Source: Bradyrhizobium tropiciagri
GTDB lineage: Bacteria > Pseudomonadota > Alphaproteobacteria > Rhizobiales > Xanthobacteraceae
DNA length: 64,000 nucleotides
Assembly (NCBI RefSeq): GCF_018130505.1
Contig: NZ_JAFCKH010000002.1
Location: 645,060-709,059, forward strand
Direction of reading: 5' to 3'
The notes below the pieces were generated by a model. The model saw only the letters and a program-made list of their open reading frames with translations. It made no database searches and had not been told where the DNA came from. Shown here piece by piece: positions 52,851 to 60,624 of this stretch (within the stretch, counting starts at the first letter, position 1; each line of letters begins with the position of its first letter). The position numbers were made by a program, and so were the translations under genes.

Positions 52851-54031
52851 GGGATCGGCGCCTGCAAGGCGTCCTGCGCGGCTTCTTCCTGCGCGGCCCT
52901 GCCGTGCAGCAGGGCGACATGGACGCCGGGTTGCAGCTTATATTGGCCGTCCACCACGACCCGCTCGTTGGCCGCGAGGCCGGCGTCGATCAGCGCCTGT
53001 CCATCGCTGATCTGCGCGACCTTGATCTGGCGGATTGCAACGGTGTTATCCGGATCGACCACGTAAGCGTAGGGCCCTCGCGGGCCCTGCTGTACAACGG
53101 CCGCAGGAACGGTCAGGCCATTGTGCCTGACGTCGACCAGCAGCCGCGCATTGACGAGCTGGCCGGGCCACAATCTGCGCGATGCATTTGGAAAGTTGGC
53201 CTTGAGCTGGATCGAGCCGGTGGTCTGCAGGATCTCGTTGTTGACGAGGCCGAGCACGCCTCGATCCAGCAACGCAGCGTCGTCCTGGCTGTAGGCCAGC
53301 ACCGCGAGCGGCTTCGTGGTCGCTTGTTGTTGCTGCTGGATTTGCGGCAGTGCCGTTTCCGGCAGCGTGAAGATCAGCGAGATCGGATCGAGCTGGGTGA
53401 CGACGACGAGGCCGTTCGCGGTCGACGGGCTGATGATATTGCCAACGTCGATCTGGCGAATTCCGACCACACCGTCGATCGGCGATGTCAGGCGCGTATA
53501 GCTGAGCTCGACCTTTGCTTCCTCGATCAGGGCGTGGTCGGTCTTGACTGCGGCTTGCAACTGGCCGACCTGGGCCTTCTGGGTTTCGAGCAGTTGCGGA
53601 GTGGCCCAGCCTTTCTGCCCCAGCGTCGTGTATCGGGTGAGATTGGCCTGTGCATTCACCAGCTGGGCCTGGTCGCGTTCGAGGTTGCCGGTATATTGTT
53701 CGATGAGAGCCTGATAGGGGCGAGGATCGATCTGTGCGAGCAAGTCTCCGGCATGCACGGTTTGCCCTTCGGTGAAGTTGATGCTGGTGATCTGTCCCTG
53801 GATCTGGGCACGCACGACGTCGGTGTTGTAGGCAATGACGGTGCCGACGCCCGTCAAGTAAATCGGCACATCATGCTGCGCGACTGTCGTGGCCACGACT
53901 GGCACCGTTAATGGAGCAGGTAATGCTTCAGCCGACGCCTCCAACCCGTGAAGGTGCATGACGTAAGACAGGCCACCGGTCGCAAACAGGGCGACCAGCA
54001 TGACAGCAGGGACAACAGCTTTCTTCTTCAT
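52847..54031 (-). CDS. RND periplasmic adaptor (MdtA-like), locus 2
   Basis: Membrane-fusion protein of 394 residues. An N-terminal hydrophobic signal/anchor (VVPAVMLVALFATGGLSYVM) is followed by VPVVATTVAQHDVPIYLTGVGTVIAYNTDVVRAQIQGQITSINFTEGQTVHAGDLLAQIDPRPYQ, typical of MdtA. The hairpin and SPIDGVVGIRQIDVGNII complete the lipoyl region. The Gln-rich QIQQQQQ loop is unusual. The stop overlaps the permease ATG by 4 nt. GAGAACAG precedes the start. The upstream secreted-protein gene ends 55 nt before it, so they may share a transcript. Confidence 0.92.
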   Translation of the reverse strand: MKKKAVVPAVMLVALFATGGLSYVMHLHGLEASAEALPAPLTVPVVATTVAQHDVPIYLTGVGTVIAYNTDVVRAQIQGQITSINFTEGQTVHAGDLLAQIDPRPYQALIEQYTGNLERDQAQLVNAQANLTRYTTLGQKGWATPQLLETQKAQVGQLQAAVKTDHALIEEAKVELSYTRLTSPIDGVVGIRQIDVGNIISPSTANGLVVVTQLDPISLIFTLPETALPQIQQQQQATTKPLAVLAYSQDDAALLDRGVLGLVNNEILQTTGSIQLKANFPNASRRLWPGQLVNARLLVDVRHNGLTVPAAVVQQGPRGPYAYVVDPDNTVAIRQIKVAQISDGQALIDAGLAANERVVVDGQYKLQPGVHVALLHGRAAQEEAAQDALQAPIP

Positions 54032-54086
54032 GGCTGTTCTCGCGGAAAATGCGCGGCTGGAGAGGCGTGCTCTTGGTGGGGCACAG

Positions 54087-54818
54087 CTAGCCGCCGGTCG
54101 TCATGGAAGGGTCCGCAACGACGGGGGCGGCGAGCACTGCGCTCGCCCCTGCCGAACTGGCAATCGGCGATTCCGCTATCGTCGGCACGGCAGGCACGCC
54201 ACTGACCCCGAGGTTGCCGATCTCGGTGGACGCCAACGGGATTCCGGTTCGATCGACGCCACCAGGCGCAATCGGCGCGGTAGCCGTAGGGGTCGATGAA
54301 GCCGCAATGCTGGTTGAACCGGAGCCGCACATTCCCGACAGTCCCGCCGTGTCCAACGTTTCCGTCGTGGTCGACAGCGCCGACGTGCCCAGGGGCTCGG
54401 ACGAACTCGAGATTCCCGACATCGACGATCCGGACATCGACATGCTGCCCGACATCGCTTCGCTGGCCGATCCGGGAGTGGCTGCCGCTCCTATTCCCAT
54501 TCCACCGCCGTCGAAGGACGCGGTGGATCCGAACATGGTGGCCGGCGCGGTCCCTGTCGTCGAGCACGCCGTCCCGCTGCTCGTGCTCGGTATCGTGATC
54601 GTTCCGGTCACGCCGGTGGGCGCCGGACTAAGTCCGCCCGAGATGATTTCAGTCGCTCCCAGTCCGATTCCGGTCGGTCCCACCGCCGCACTGGGGGCCG
54701 CTCCCAGTGGCGACGTGACACCAAGAGTCGGAGTCGTCGGCAATGTGCCAACCTGCGCCCTGGCTTCGCTGCCGGCAAGGAGCGCCGGAAGTATCACAGC
54801 AATCAACGCATATTTCAT
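54087..54818 (-). CDS. Low-complexity secreted protein, paralogue
   Basis: Protein of 243 residues from ATG 54818 (ribosome site GGAAAG). A signal peptide ends near ARAQ/VGTLP. The rest is Ser/Thr/Gly/Ala/Pro-rich with MSGSMSMSGSSMSGISSSSEP and a few cysteines (TACSTTG, SGMCGSG). It resembles the product at 39861-40622. It lies between the sigma-factor gene and the RND adaptor gene on the same strand, probably in one operon. Longer in-frame starts reach into the sigma gene and are rejected. Function unknown. Confidence 0.68.
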   Translation of the reverse strand: MKYALIAVILPALLAGSEARAQVGTLPTTPTLGVTSPLGAAPSAAVGPTGIGLGATEIISGGLSPAPTGVTGTITIPSTSSGTACSTTGTAPATMFGSTASFDGGGMGIGAAATPGSASEAMSGSMSMSGSSMSGISSSSEPLGTSALSTTTETLDTAGLSGMCGSGSTSIAASSTPTATAPIAPGGVDRTGIPLASTEIGNLGVSGVPAVPTIAESPIASSAGASAVLAAPVVADPSMTTGG

Positions 54819-54870
54819 TTTGCCGCTTTCCTGTCGGGATTTGTGACGATGCCGAGATGCTGCCTGTCCG

Positions 54871-55890
54871 TCAGGCGGCGCCGCGTCGTGCAACGGAATC
54901 GACGCGGGGTGTTCGCGAGGCGATGACGCGGGATGGCCGGGATCGGAATTCAGCGTATGCGCCCGAGACCGGCAGTGCCGCCATGGGCGAACGCGAAGCG
55001 AAGTTCTTCGCCGCCTTCCGCACTTTATCGAACGCGTGCGCATCAATCTGACGTACACGTTCAGGCGAGACGTTGAAGTCGGCGGCGAGGGCATCGAACG
55101 TCCGTGGTTCGTCGGTCAAGCGCCTCGCTTCGAAGATGCGGCGCTCGCGATCGTCCAGCCCGCCGATGGCCTGCGCGAGAGCCTCGAGCTGGTGCTGCTT
55201 TTCGTCCTGTTCGACCACCAGCGTCTCCGGCGACGGAGAGTCGTCGACGAGCTGGTCTTGCCATTCGCCGTTCTCACCATCGCTACGGGCCGGCGCATTG
55301 ATGGATTTGTCGCGGCCGATCCGCCGGTTCATGTCGACGACATCCCGGCTCGGGACATCAAGGTCGTTTGCGATCAGCGCCACCTGGTCGGGGTGCAGGT
55401 CACCACTCTCCAGTGCGGCGATCTTGCTCTTTGCGGATCGCAGCCTGAAGAACAGCTTCTTCTGGTTCGCTGTGGTGCCGATCTTCACCAGCGACCACGA
55501 ATGCAGGATGTAATCATTGATCGAAGCCCTGATCCACCACGCGGCATAGGTCGCAAAGCGAAAGCCGGTTTCAGGCTCGTATCGGTTCAACGCTTTCATG
55601 AGACCGACATTTCCTTCGGCGATGACTTCCGAAGCGGGCAGGCCGTAGCCCCGGTAACTTCTGGCGATCTTGACGGCGAGGCGCAGGTGACTGGTTACGA
55701 TCTGGTTCGCCGCGTCACGATCGCCGTGCTCGCGCCAGCGTCTGGCGAGGTGATACTCCTGGTCTCTTTCCAGCATTGCGAAGCGCCTGACGTCATTGAG
55801 ATAGCTCCGCGGTTTGCGCCCGCCTTGACTGTGTGCTGGTTCGTGTCGCGCTCGGGCGGTGACGCCGGCGCGCGGCCTGTCAATGCTCAT
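54871..55890 (-). CDS. rpoH: RpoH-family sigma factor
   Basis: Sigma-32-type factor of 339 residues. Region 2: NQIVTSHLRLAVKIARSYRGYGLPASEVIAEGNVGLMKALNRYEPETGFRFATYAAWWIRASINDYILHSWSLVKIGTTANQKKLFFRLR, where KKLFF is the RpoH signature. Region 4: FNVSPERVRQIDAHAFDKVRKA. ATG at 55890 follows GGAG at a good distance. The tail beyond region 4 is about 40 residues longer than in typical RpoH (about 295 residues). Its downstream neighbours are a secreted protein and an RND pump, suggesting it drives an envelope or heat-stress unit. It is probably one of several rpoH copies. Confidence 0.9.
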   Translation of the reverse strand: MSIDRPRAGVTARARHEPAHSQGGRKPRSYLNDVRRFAMLERDQEYHLARRWREHGDRDAANQIVTSHLRLAVKIARSYRGYGLPASEVIAEGNVGLMKALNRYEPETGFRFATYAAWWIRASINDYILHSWSLVKIGTTANQKKLFFRLRSAKSKIAALESGDLHPDQVALIANDLDVPSRDVVDMNRRIGRDKSINAPARSDGENGEWQDQLVDDSPSPETLVVEQDEKQHQLEALAQAIGGLDDRERRIFEARRLTDEPRTFDALAADFNVSPERVRQIDAHAFDKVRKAAKNFASRSPMAALPVSGAYAEFRSRPSRVIASRTPRVDSVARRGAA

Positions 55891-56207
55891 GTCAGTCACT
55901 CCGTGCTAGTCGGTGCGATGTCTTTCGTCGTAAGTCGAACGAATTGGAGGATGACGGGTGCACGCAGGAGGGTCGATTAAAATGGGGTTTAGGACATTAA
56001 ATTCCGCTTCATGCATGAGGCGGGCTTCAGGGCACCACCGGTCATCACGCGCGCTTGAGCTGCACTTGGATTTGCGCTGACGATTGCGTGTTCGCCAATC
56101 CGGCGCGCAAAATCGCCGAGCGCGAGCCCGGCGATTTGTGCCGCCTCCAGCATGAGCCGACAGGAGATCAGAAGCTCATGTTTGAGATTTTTGCGATCCG
56201 GCGCCGT
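55891..56207. other. Region between the sigma and Gly-rich genes
   Basis: This 317-bp stretch lies upstream of the sigma gene, whose promoter it should contain, and downstream of the Gly-rich gene. An AT-rich patch at 55970-56010 includes AAAATGGGGTTTAGGACATTAAATTCC. No GGAAC/CGTT pair and no coding frame with a ribosome site was seen. Confidence 0.4.
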
Positions 56208-56576
56208 TCAGTAGTCGCAGTAATACGGGCTGTCGTAGATCGCGTAGGGGTAATAGGGACAGCTGTAGCCGTCGTCATTGAAGCCGCGGCCCACGAAGTG
56301 GCGCGGCCCGCCGCCAAAGCGCCCGTGTCCGACGTCCGCCATGCGACCCGCTCCGACGCCACCGGCATGGCCTGCGCCAAGCCCGGCCATGCCGCCGCCA
56401 AAGCCACCGACGTGGCCACCGCTGAAGCCACCCATGTGGCCTCCGCCAAAGCCCCCGCCAAAGCCGCCGCCATGTCCGCCTCCGCCGCCACCTCCGCCGC
56501 GAGCCTGGGCACCGGTAGCAAGCAGGCAGCCCGCGAGAGCTGCGCTCGCGAAGATCATCATTACGCGTCCTCTCAT
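56208..56576 (-). CDS. Secreted Gly-rich protein
   Basis: Protein of 122 residues with a signal peptide (MRGRVMMIFASAALAGCLLATGAQA). The mature part consists largely of GGG, GGF and GGHVGGF repeats, ending with a non-repetitive tail GFNDDGYSCPYYPYAIYDSPYYCDY that has two cysteines and many tyrosines. GGAGAA precedes the ATG. It is likely envelope-associated; function unknown. The signal contains an AGC near residue 17 that could resemble a lipobox, but the hydrophobic run continues past it. Confidence 0.7.
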   Translation of the reverse strand: MRGRVMMIFASAALAGCLLATGAQARGGGGGGGGHGGGFGGGFGGGHMGGFSGGHVGGFGGGMAGLGAGHAGGVGAGRMADVGHGRFGGGPRHFVGRGFNDDGYSCPYYPYAIYDSPYYCDY

Positions 56577-56891
56577 GTCATTCTCCTTTGGGATGGGCGA
56601 ATTCGGTTCGCCGAAGCTCGTCCCGGGTTTCCGGGGCTGGCAGGGCGGCCGACGCCATGATGCAGCGGAGATGGGAATGCCGGTGCCGCGTTTCGATTAA
56701 ATTCGGATTCATTTCGCCGCAGGCGGACCGCCCGGAAGCGGCGGAAGTGACACGATTGTTATCGGCGTCCACGCGTCTCGACATTACTTCGCGAGCGATA
56801 GCTCGAAGCCACGTCGGTCCGCGCAGTCTCGCTCGCGAAGCGACAAATGCGCCGAGCGGATGCTTCGGATTTCCAATGAAAGGAGCGCGCG
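56577..56891. other. Divergent region between two Gly-rich genes
   Basis: This 315-bp region separates the divergently transcribed Gly-rich gene (minus) and small His/Gly-rich gene (plus). It must hold both promoters. Long frames through it are shadows with no ribosome sites. No inverted repeat or known sigma box was identified. Confidence 0.45.
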
Positions 56892-57230
56892 ATGCGGAAG
56901 CTCATGATTGTTGTCTTCCTGAGTTTGCTGGTCGGGACCTCCGCCAGCCATGCCCGTGGAGGCATGCACGGAGGAGGTATGCATGCTGGTGGAGGGATGC
57001 GCATTGGCGGCGTTCGCGGCATGGAGATGCAGGGCCTTGGGGCTCCGGCAAATCCGACAGTCCCGCCCTCGCTGACGTCGGACCCGAGACTGCTCGGGAC
57101 TGCGCCGTTGCCACCGCATCAGCAGCCGACACAGGCCGACATTCCTTCAACCCCTGACGCCATGCTCAAGCAGACGCCTGGCGAAGCCGCGGTCGATCGA
57201 GCGATCGGAAACATTTGCCGGGGCTGTTGA
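56892..57230 (+). CDS. Secreted Met/Gly/His-rich small protein
   Basis: Protein of 112 residues with a signal peptide (MRKLMIVVFLSLLVGTSASHA). The N-terminal mature part is rich in Gly, Met and His (RGGMHGGGMHAGGGMRIGGVRGMEMQG), a composition that can bind metal ions such as copper. The rest is Pro-rich and ends KQTPGEAAVDRAIGNICRGC with two cysteines. AAAGGAG precedes the ATG. Metal binding is inference; function unknown. Confidence 0.67.
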   Translation: MRKLMIVVFLSLLVGTSASHARGGMHGGGMHAGGGMRIGGVRGMEMQGLGAPANPTVPPSLTSDPRLLGTAPLPPHQQPTQADIPSTPDAMLKQTPGEAAVDRAIGNICRGC

Positions 57231-57425
57231 TGCGGCGATGTTCAACGCATGACGCAGACGAGTGCCGCGGTGCCGATGTCGTGACTCCGCTGCGCATGTC
57301 GAAGAAGAATTTAGTGGGGCGCGTGGGACACCGATCCTACGTTGGCAGTACGAAGCAAGACGCGTCCCGATCTACGCCCGACTTGATCGGGTGATGTGAC
57401 GCCGTCTCCTGGAAGGAGAAGCGCA

Positions 57426-57662
57426 ATGCGCTTGATGGCTATCACTGGAATACTCGCCATTTCGGTCGCCCTGTTGGGTGGACCGCAGATATTTGCAACT
57501 CGGATGATTCATCCCTACGGGCATGTCATCCGCAGCAAGCGGAGAGTCGCGTCTTGCTGGCGACCAAACATGAGGGTTCGAACTCCTACCGCGCCTGACG
57601 ACCCGCAAGCCCAGGAGAATGCAGCCAGCAAGACTTGGCCTGGCGACATGTTCCTTGGCTAG
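57426..57662 (+). CDS. Tiny secreted protein
   Basis: Protein of 78 residues from ATG 57426, behind GGAAGGAGAAG. The hydrophobic start (MRLMAITGILAISVALLGGP) is a likely signal peptide. The rest (MIHPYGHVIRSKRRVASCWRPNMRVRTP...) is basic, then Pro/Asp/Gln-rich. There is no recognisable family. The strong ribosome site and signal support a real gene. Confidence 0.55.
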   Translation: MRLMAITGILAISVALLGGPQIFATRMIHPYGHVIRSKRRVASCWRPNMRVRTPTAPDDPQAQENAASKTWPGDMFLG

Positions 57663-57895
57663 CACTCGCGGACTGATCGCTGTTGTCGTGCCAATCTGCG
57701 GCCTATCGGCCAAGCGCTCGTGCCATGTTCTGCGGGCCATCTGTGCAATTCCCTCGTCCGGAATAGCGAAGTTCGCGCTGAACGTTTGTGGATGACGAAC
57801 TTTACGTGTGGAGTTCAATGCACCGCGAAAGTTGTCTCCGAAAATCGGAAACCAGGCAATGCTGTAAGCTATTGTTATTATTTATATCTGAAGCT

Positions 57896-57980
57896 TGGTG
57901 CCCCTGGCCGGAATCGAACCAGCACTCCTTGCGGAACTCGATTTTGAGTCGAGCGCGTCTACCAGTTCCGCCACAGGGGC
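57896..57980 (-). tRNA. tRNA-Leu (anticodon CAA)
   Basis: On the minus strand the acceptor GCCCCTG pairs with CAGGGGC, followed by A and an encoded CCA. The anticodon stem CTCGA/TCGAG encloses the loop CTCAAAA with anticodon CAA, which reads UUG. A long variable arm of class II type and the T-loop GGTTCGATTCC are present. It lies at the right end of the secreted-protein cluster, with its 3' end facing that cluster. Confidence 0.96.
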
Positions 57981-58172
57981 CTTCATGGCCCGGGCCGCGA
58001 AATTGGCCGAGGTTGCGAAGCGCGGCGGACTATAGCGGGCAACCCGTCACGGTCAACCCGCGCGGAAGTGATTGTCCCGCGCCTCGACAGCGGTATTTTC
58101 GCGCGATACGACCCGGATTGATCGCGGAGCAGGGGCGTGCCCCTTCCGAACGATGCTCGCAGGAGGACCGCC

Positions 58173-58706
58173 GTGACGACCGCGACCGCCCATCCGTCCC
58201 ATGCTTCCGCAACGGGCAATCCGGCGCTGACCTCGGCTCTGGCGATCGCCGTGATCGCGGCGGCGACGCTGGCCGGCGCCTGGTTCTTCCAGCTGGTGCT
58301 GGAAATCCTGCCCTGTCCGCTCTGCCTCGAGCAGCGCTATGCCTATTACCTCGCGGTCCCGCTCGGCGCCGTGGTCGCGTTCGCCGCCGCGCGCGGCGCG
58401 CCGCGCCCGGTGCTGCTGGCGGGGCTTGCGATCCTCGGCCTCGCCGCGCTCGCCAATGCCGGGCTCGGCACCTACCACGCCGGCGTCGAATGGGGGTTCT
58501 GGCCGGGGCCGACCGACTGCTCCGGCCCGGTGCTGGACCTCAGCAAGGCCGGCTCGCTGCTGGAGCAGCTCGACAGGGTCAAGGTGGTCCGCTGCGACGA
58601 GGTGCAGTGGCGCTTCCTCGGCATCTCCCTCGCCGGCTACAATGTGCTGATCTCGCTGTTGATGGCCGCGATCGCCGGCTGGGGCGTGGCGAAGGCGAAG
58701 GTGTGA
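58173..58706 (+). CDS. dsbB: Disulfide bond formation protein B
   Basis: Inner-membrane quinone reductase of 177 residues that reoxidises DsbA. Four hydrophobic segments are visible. The first redox pair is C48-P-L-C51 in LPCPLCLEQRYAYYLAV; the second pair are the cysteines in PTDCSGP and VVRCDEVQW in the second periplasmic loop. A GTG at 58173 has AGGAGG 6 nt upstream and is chosen over a GTG at 58137. A DsbA-like gene lies 4.7 kb downstream. Confidence 0.92.
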   Translation: MTTATAHPSHASATGNPALTSALAIAVIAAATLAGAWFFQLVLEILPCPLCLEQRYAYYLAVPLGAVVAFAAARGAPRPVLLAGLAILGLAALANAGLGTYHAGVEWGFWPGPTDCSGPVLDLSKAGSLLEQLDRVKVVRCDEVQWRFLGISLAGYNVLISLLMAAIAGWGVAKAKV

Positions 58707-58709
58707 CCT

Positions 58710-58794
58710 GTAGGATGGGTGGAGCGTAGCGATACCCATCATCTCGCCACGCGGGTGGAAGTCGATGGGTATCGCTGCGCTCCACCCATCCTAC
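58710..58794. repeat. Palindromic intergenic repeat, family B
   Basis: The arms GTAGGATGGGTGGAGCGTAG and CTGCGCTCCACCCATCCTAC, with inner arms CGATACCCATC / GATGGGTATCG, surround a centre of about 20 nt. It lies just after dsbB. Confidence 0.8.
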
Positions 58795-58817
58795 GCGCTA
58801 CGAGCGCTCCCCCGTGA

Positions 58818-58870
58818 TCCGTCATGCTGAGGAGGCCGCGCAGCGGCCGTCTCGCGCCTCAGGATGACGG
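58818..58870. repeat. Palindromic intergenic repeat, family F
   Basis: CCGTCATGCTGAGGAGGCCG pairs with CGGCCGTCTCGCGCCTCAGGATGACGG, with CGCGCAG at the centre. A truncated relative (CCTGAGGAGCCGCGCAGCGG) follows the histidine kinase gene at about 30240. Confidence 0.65.
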
Positions 58871-58882
58871 GATCAAGAGCAC

Positions 58883-59947
58883 CTAATCGTCGACGTCGTC
58901 CTGCGGGCGCCCGAACAGGTGGACGATACCCGGCGTCGCGATGGAGACGAACACGAAGCGCGACAGATGGTGCGCGCCGACGAAGATCGGGTCGATATGC
59001 AGGGTCAGCGCCAGCGCCAGCATGGCGTCCATCGCGCCGGGTGCGAAGGCGACCACGACGTCGGCGAGCCGGACATGGGTGGTGAAGCCGATCACCGCGA
59101 CGAAGACGGCGGAGATCAGGATCGCGATCGCGAACGATCCCAGCCCGGCATTGACGTGGCTGAGCAGCGTCGAGGTCTTCATCCGCGCGAAGCGGGTGCC
59201 GATGATGGCGCCGATGCCGACCAGCGCGACGTTGCGGAGCCAGGGCGGCAGGCCGCCGTCGACCAGCTCCGAGCCGTGCAGCAGGCTGGAGGCGAGCATC
59301 GCGCCGAACATCCAGCTCGCCGGAAATTTCACCCAGCGCAGCAGTAGCGAGGCGCCGATCGATGCGCCGACCAGGGCGGCGAGCCCGGCCGGCGAGGCGA
59401 CCGTGGTCGGCAACGGCGGCGGCGCTGCGTGGGTCACCCCGGTCAGCGCCAGCACCAGCGGCAGCGCCGCGGTCAGGATGATCACGCGCATGGTCTGCAC
59501 CACCGCGATCGCGGCGACGTCGGCGCCCTTTTCGGCGGCGAGGATGGTGATCTGCGACAGCGCGCCCGGGCTGCCGGCGAGGAAGGCCGAGGTCTGGTCC
59601 CAGCCGTGCATGCGCTGCAGATAGTAGCTCGAGCCGAAGGTCGAGCAGAACGTCGCCAGCGCCAGCAGGCCGATGGTGATCGGATAGGAGCTCATGTGCT
59701 GCAGTAATTGCTGCGACATCAGCGAGCCCAGCGAGATGCCGAGCAGCAGCAGCACCGCCTGCGTCAGCAGGGCGGGCACCGCGAGCGGCCGCCCTGCGAG
59801 CGCGGCGATCGCGACCGCGGTCATCGCGCCCGAGATCAGGCCGCCCGGCAATTCCGCCCACAGGAACAGCGCGCCGCCGGCGGCGCCGAGGGCGAGGGTC
59901 TCGAGCCCGATGAGGGCCTTGTTGCGGTCGGGAATGGCCGTTGCCAT
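58883..59947 (-). CDS. AbrB-family membrane protein (PF05145 type)
   Basis: Polytopic membrane protein of about 354 residues built from two related halves, as in the AbrB duplication family. These proteins were once called ammonia monooxygenases and bear no relation to the Bacillus regulator AbrB. Halves are marked by LPGGLISGAMTAVAIAALAGRP and FPASWMFGAMLASSLLHGSELVDGGLPPWL, each followed by a GxxxG-rich helix. Further segments are GSPGALSQITILAAEKGAD and FAPGAMDAMLALALTLHIDPIFVGAHH. ATG at 59947 is chosen; a GTG at 59968 is an alternative. Transport function is inferred only. Confidence 0.87.
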   Translation of the reverse strand: MATAIPDRNKALIGLETLALGAAGGALFLWAELPGGLISGAMTAVAIAALAGRPLAVPALLTQAVLLLLGISLGSLMSQQLLQHMSSYPITIGLLALATFCSTFGSSYYLQRMHGWDQTSAFLAGSPGALSQITILAAEKGADVAAIAVVQTMRVIILTAALPLVLALTGVTHAAPPPLPTTVASPAGLAALVGASIGASLLLRWVKFPASWMFGAMLASSLLHGSELVDGGLPPWLRNVALVGIGAIIGTRFARMKTSTLLSHVNAGLGSFAIAILISAVFVAVIGFTTHVRLADVVVAFAPGAMDAMLALALTLHIDPIFVGAHHLSRFVFVSIATPGIVHLFGRPQDDVDD

Positions 59948-60072
59948 CGCAGCGCGGATCAGGGTCACGCCGCGTTATGGCAAATTCGTACTGGCAGAAC
60001 AATTGCAACCGCGCGGTGCAGCAATGCATTGGCCGGTCGATTGTGACAGCCGTACCGGCGCGCCAATGCGAA

Positions 60073-60103
60073 GGGACCGCTCCCGACGTGTCGGGGCGGT
60101 CCC
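60073..60103 (-). terminator. Strong hairpin after the PsiF-like gene
   Basis: GGGACCGC and GCGGTCCC, continuing CCCGA / TCGGG, form a long GC stem with one bulge. It lies 46 nt beyond the stop of the PsiF-like gene. There is no T-run, so it is a weak or Rho-assisted terminator, or an mRNA end-protecting hairpin. Confidence 0.4.
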
Positions 60104-60148
60104 GCATGGCCGGCTCGCGCCGCTGGCCGGCGCGAGCGATCCGATCGA

Positions 60149-60433
60149 TTACTGCTTTGCCGGAGCTGCCGCAGGCGCCGCCTTCTCGCCGGCTTCCTTG
60201 ATGCAGGCCTTGCGAAACTTCTTGCGCTCCTTGCCCTTCAGCTTCTTCTCGTCAGCCTGCTTCGAGCATTCCAGCGAGGCGGCGCTGCGCGGCTTGGCCT
60301 CCTTGGCCGGCGCTGCGGCCTGGGTGGCGGCGTCTTTCGCGGCCGGCGCAGCCGTCTGCGCGAACGCTCCGCCCATCAGCAGCAGGGAGGCAAGCGCGGT
60401 CGCGGTCGCAAGCGAGGAAATCTTCGTCATCAT
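60149..60433 (-). CDS. PsiF-repeat secreted protein
   Basis: Protein of 94 residues with a signal peptide (MTKISSLATATALASLLLMGGAFA). An Ala/Lys-rich stretch is followed by the PsiF-type repeat AASLECSKQADEKKLKGKERKKFRKACIKE with two cysteines. PsiF is phosphate-starvation inducible in E. coli; its function is unknown. Two ATGs (60433, 60430) are adjacent. The upstream secreted gene at 60625 is divergent, with a promoter region of about 190 bp. Confidence 0.82.
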   Translation of the reverse strand: MMTKISSLATATALASLLLMGGAFAQTAAPAAKDAATQAAAPAKEAKPRSAASLECSKQADEKKLKGKERKKFRKACIKEAGEKAAPAAAPAKQ

Positions 60434-60624
60434 CGGGCACCTCGTAGGGAAGGGAGCCGAACCGTCGCGCGGCGATGATGAACCGCCGATGAATATCCGG
60501 TGCTCTCGCCGCCACAATATTTTGACGGTCGAACACGCCCGCGCGTTGCCGCAAGTTGGGGTTGAGCTAGGATAATGATCCTTATGCCAATGCCCCCCAG
60601 GAATGCCCTTAAGGGAGACGACCA

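Noticed and set aside
49743-54031. Naming locus 2 as mdtABC
   Set aside because: Only one permease gene is present, so the two-permease MdtABC arrangement is not met; the resemblance is given in the text only.
56168-56521. Minus-strand frame of 117 codons inside the Gly-rich gene
   Set aside because: It is an alternative frame of the repeat DNA. The chosen frame has a signal peptide and a ribosome site.
57896-57980. Attachment-site duplicate of the tRNA-Leu end inside the cluster
   Set aside because: I looked for another copy of the tRNA 3' segment on both strands in 33-57 kb and saw none; no integrase gene is present.
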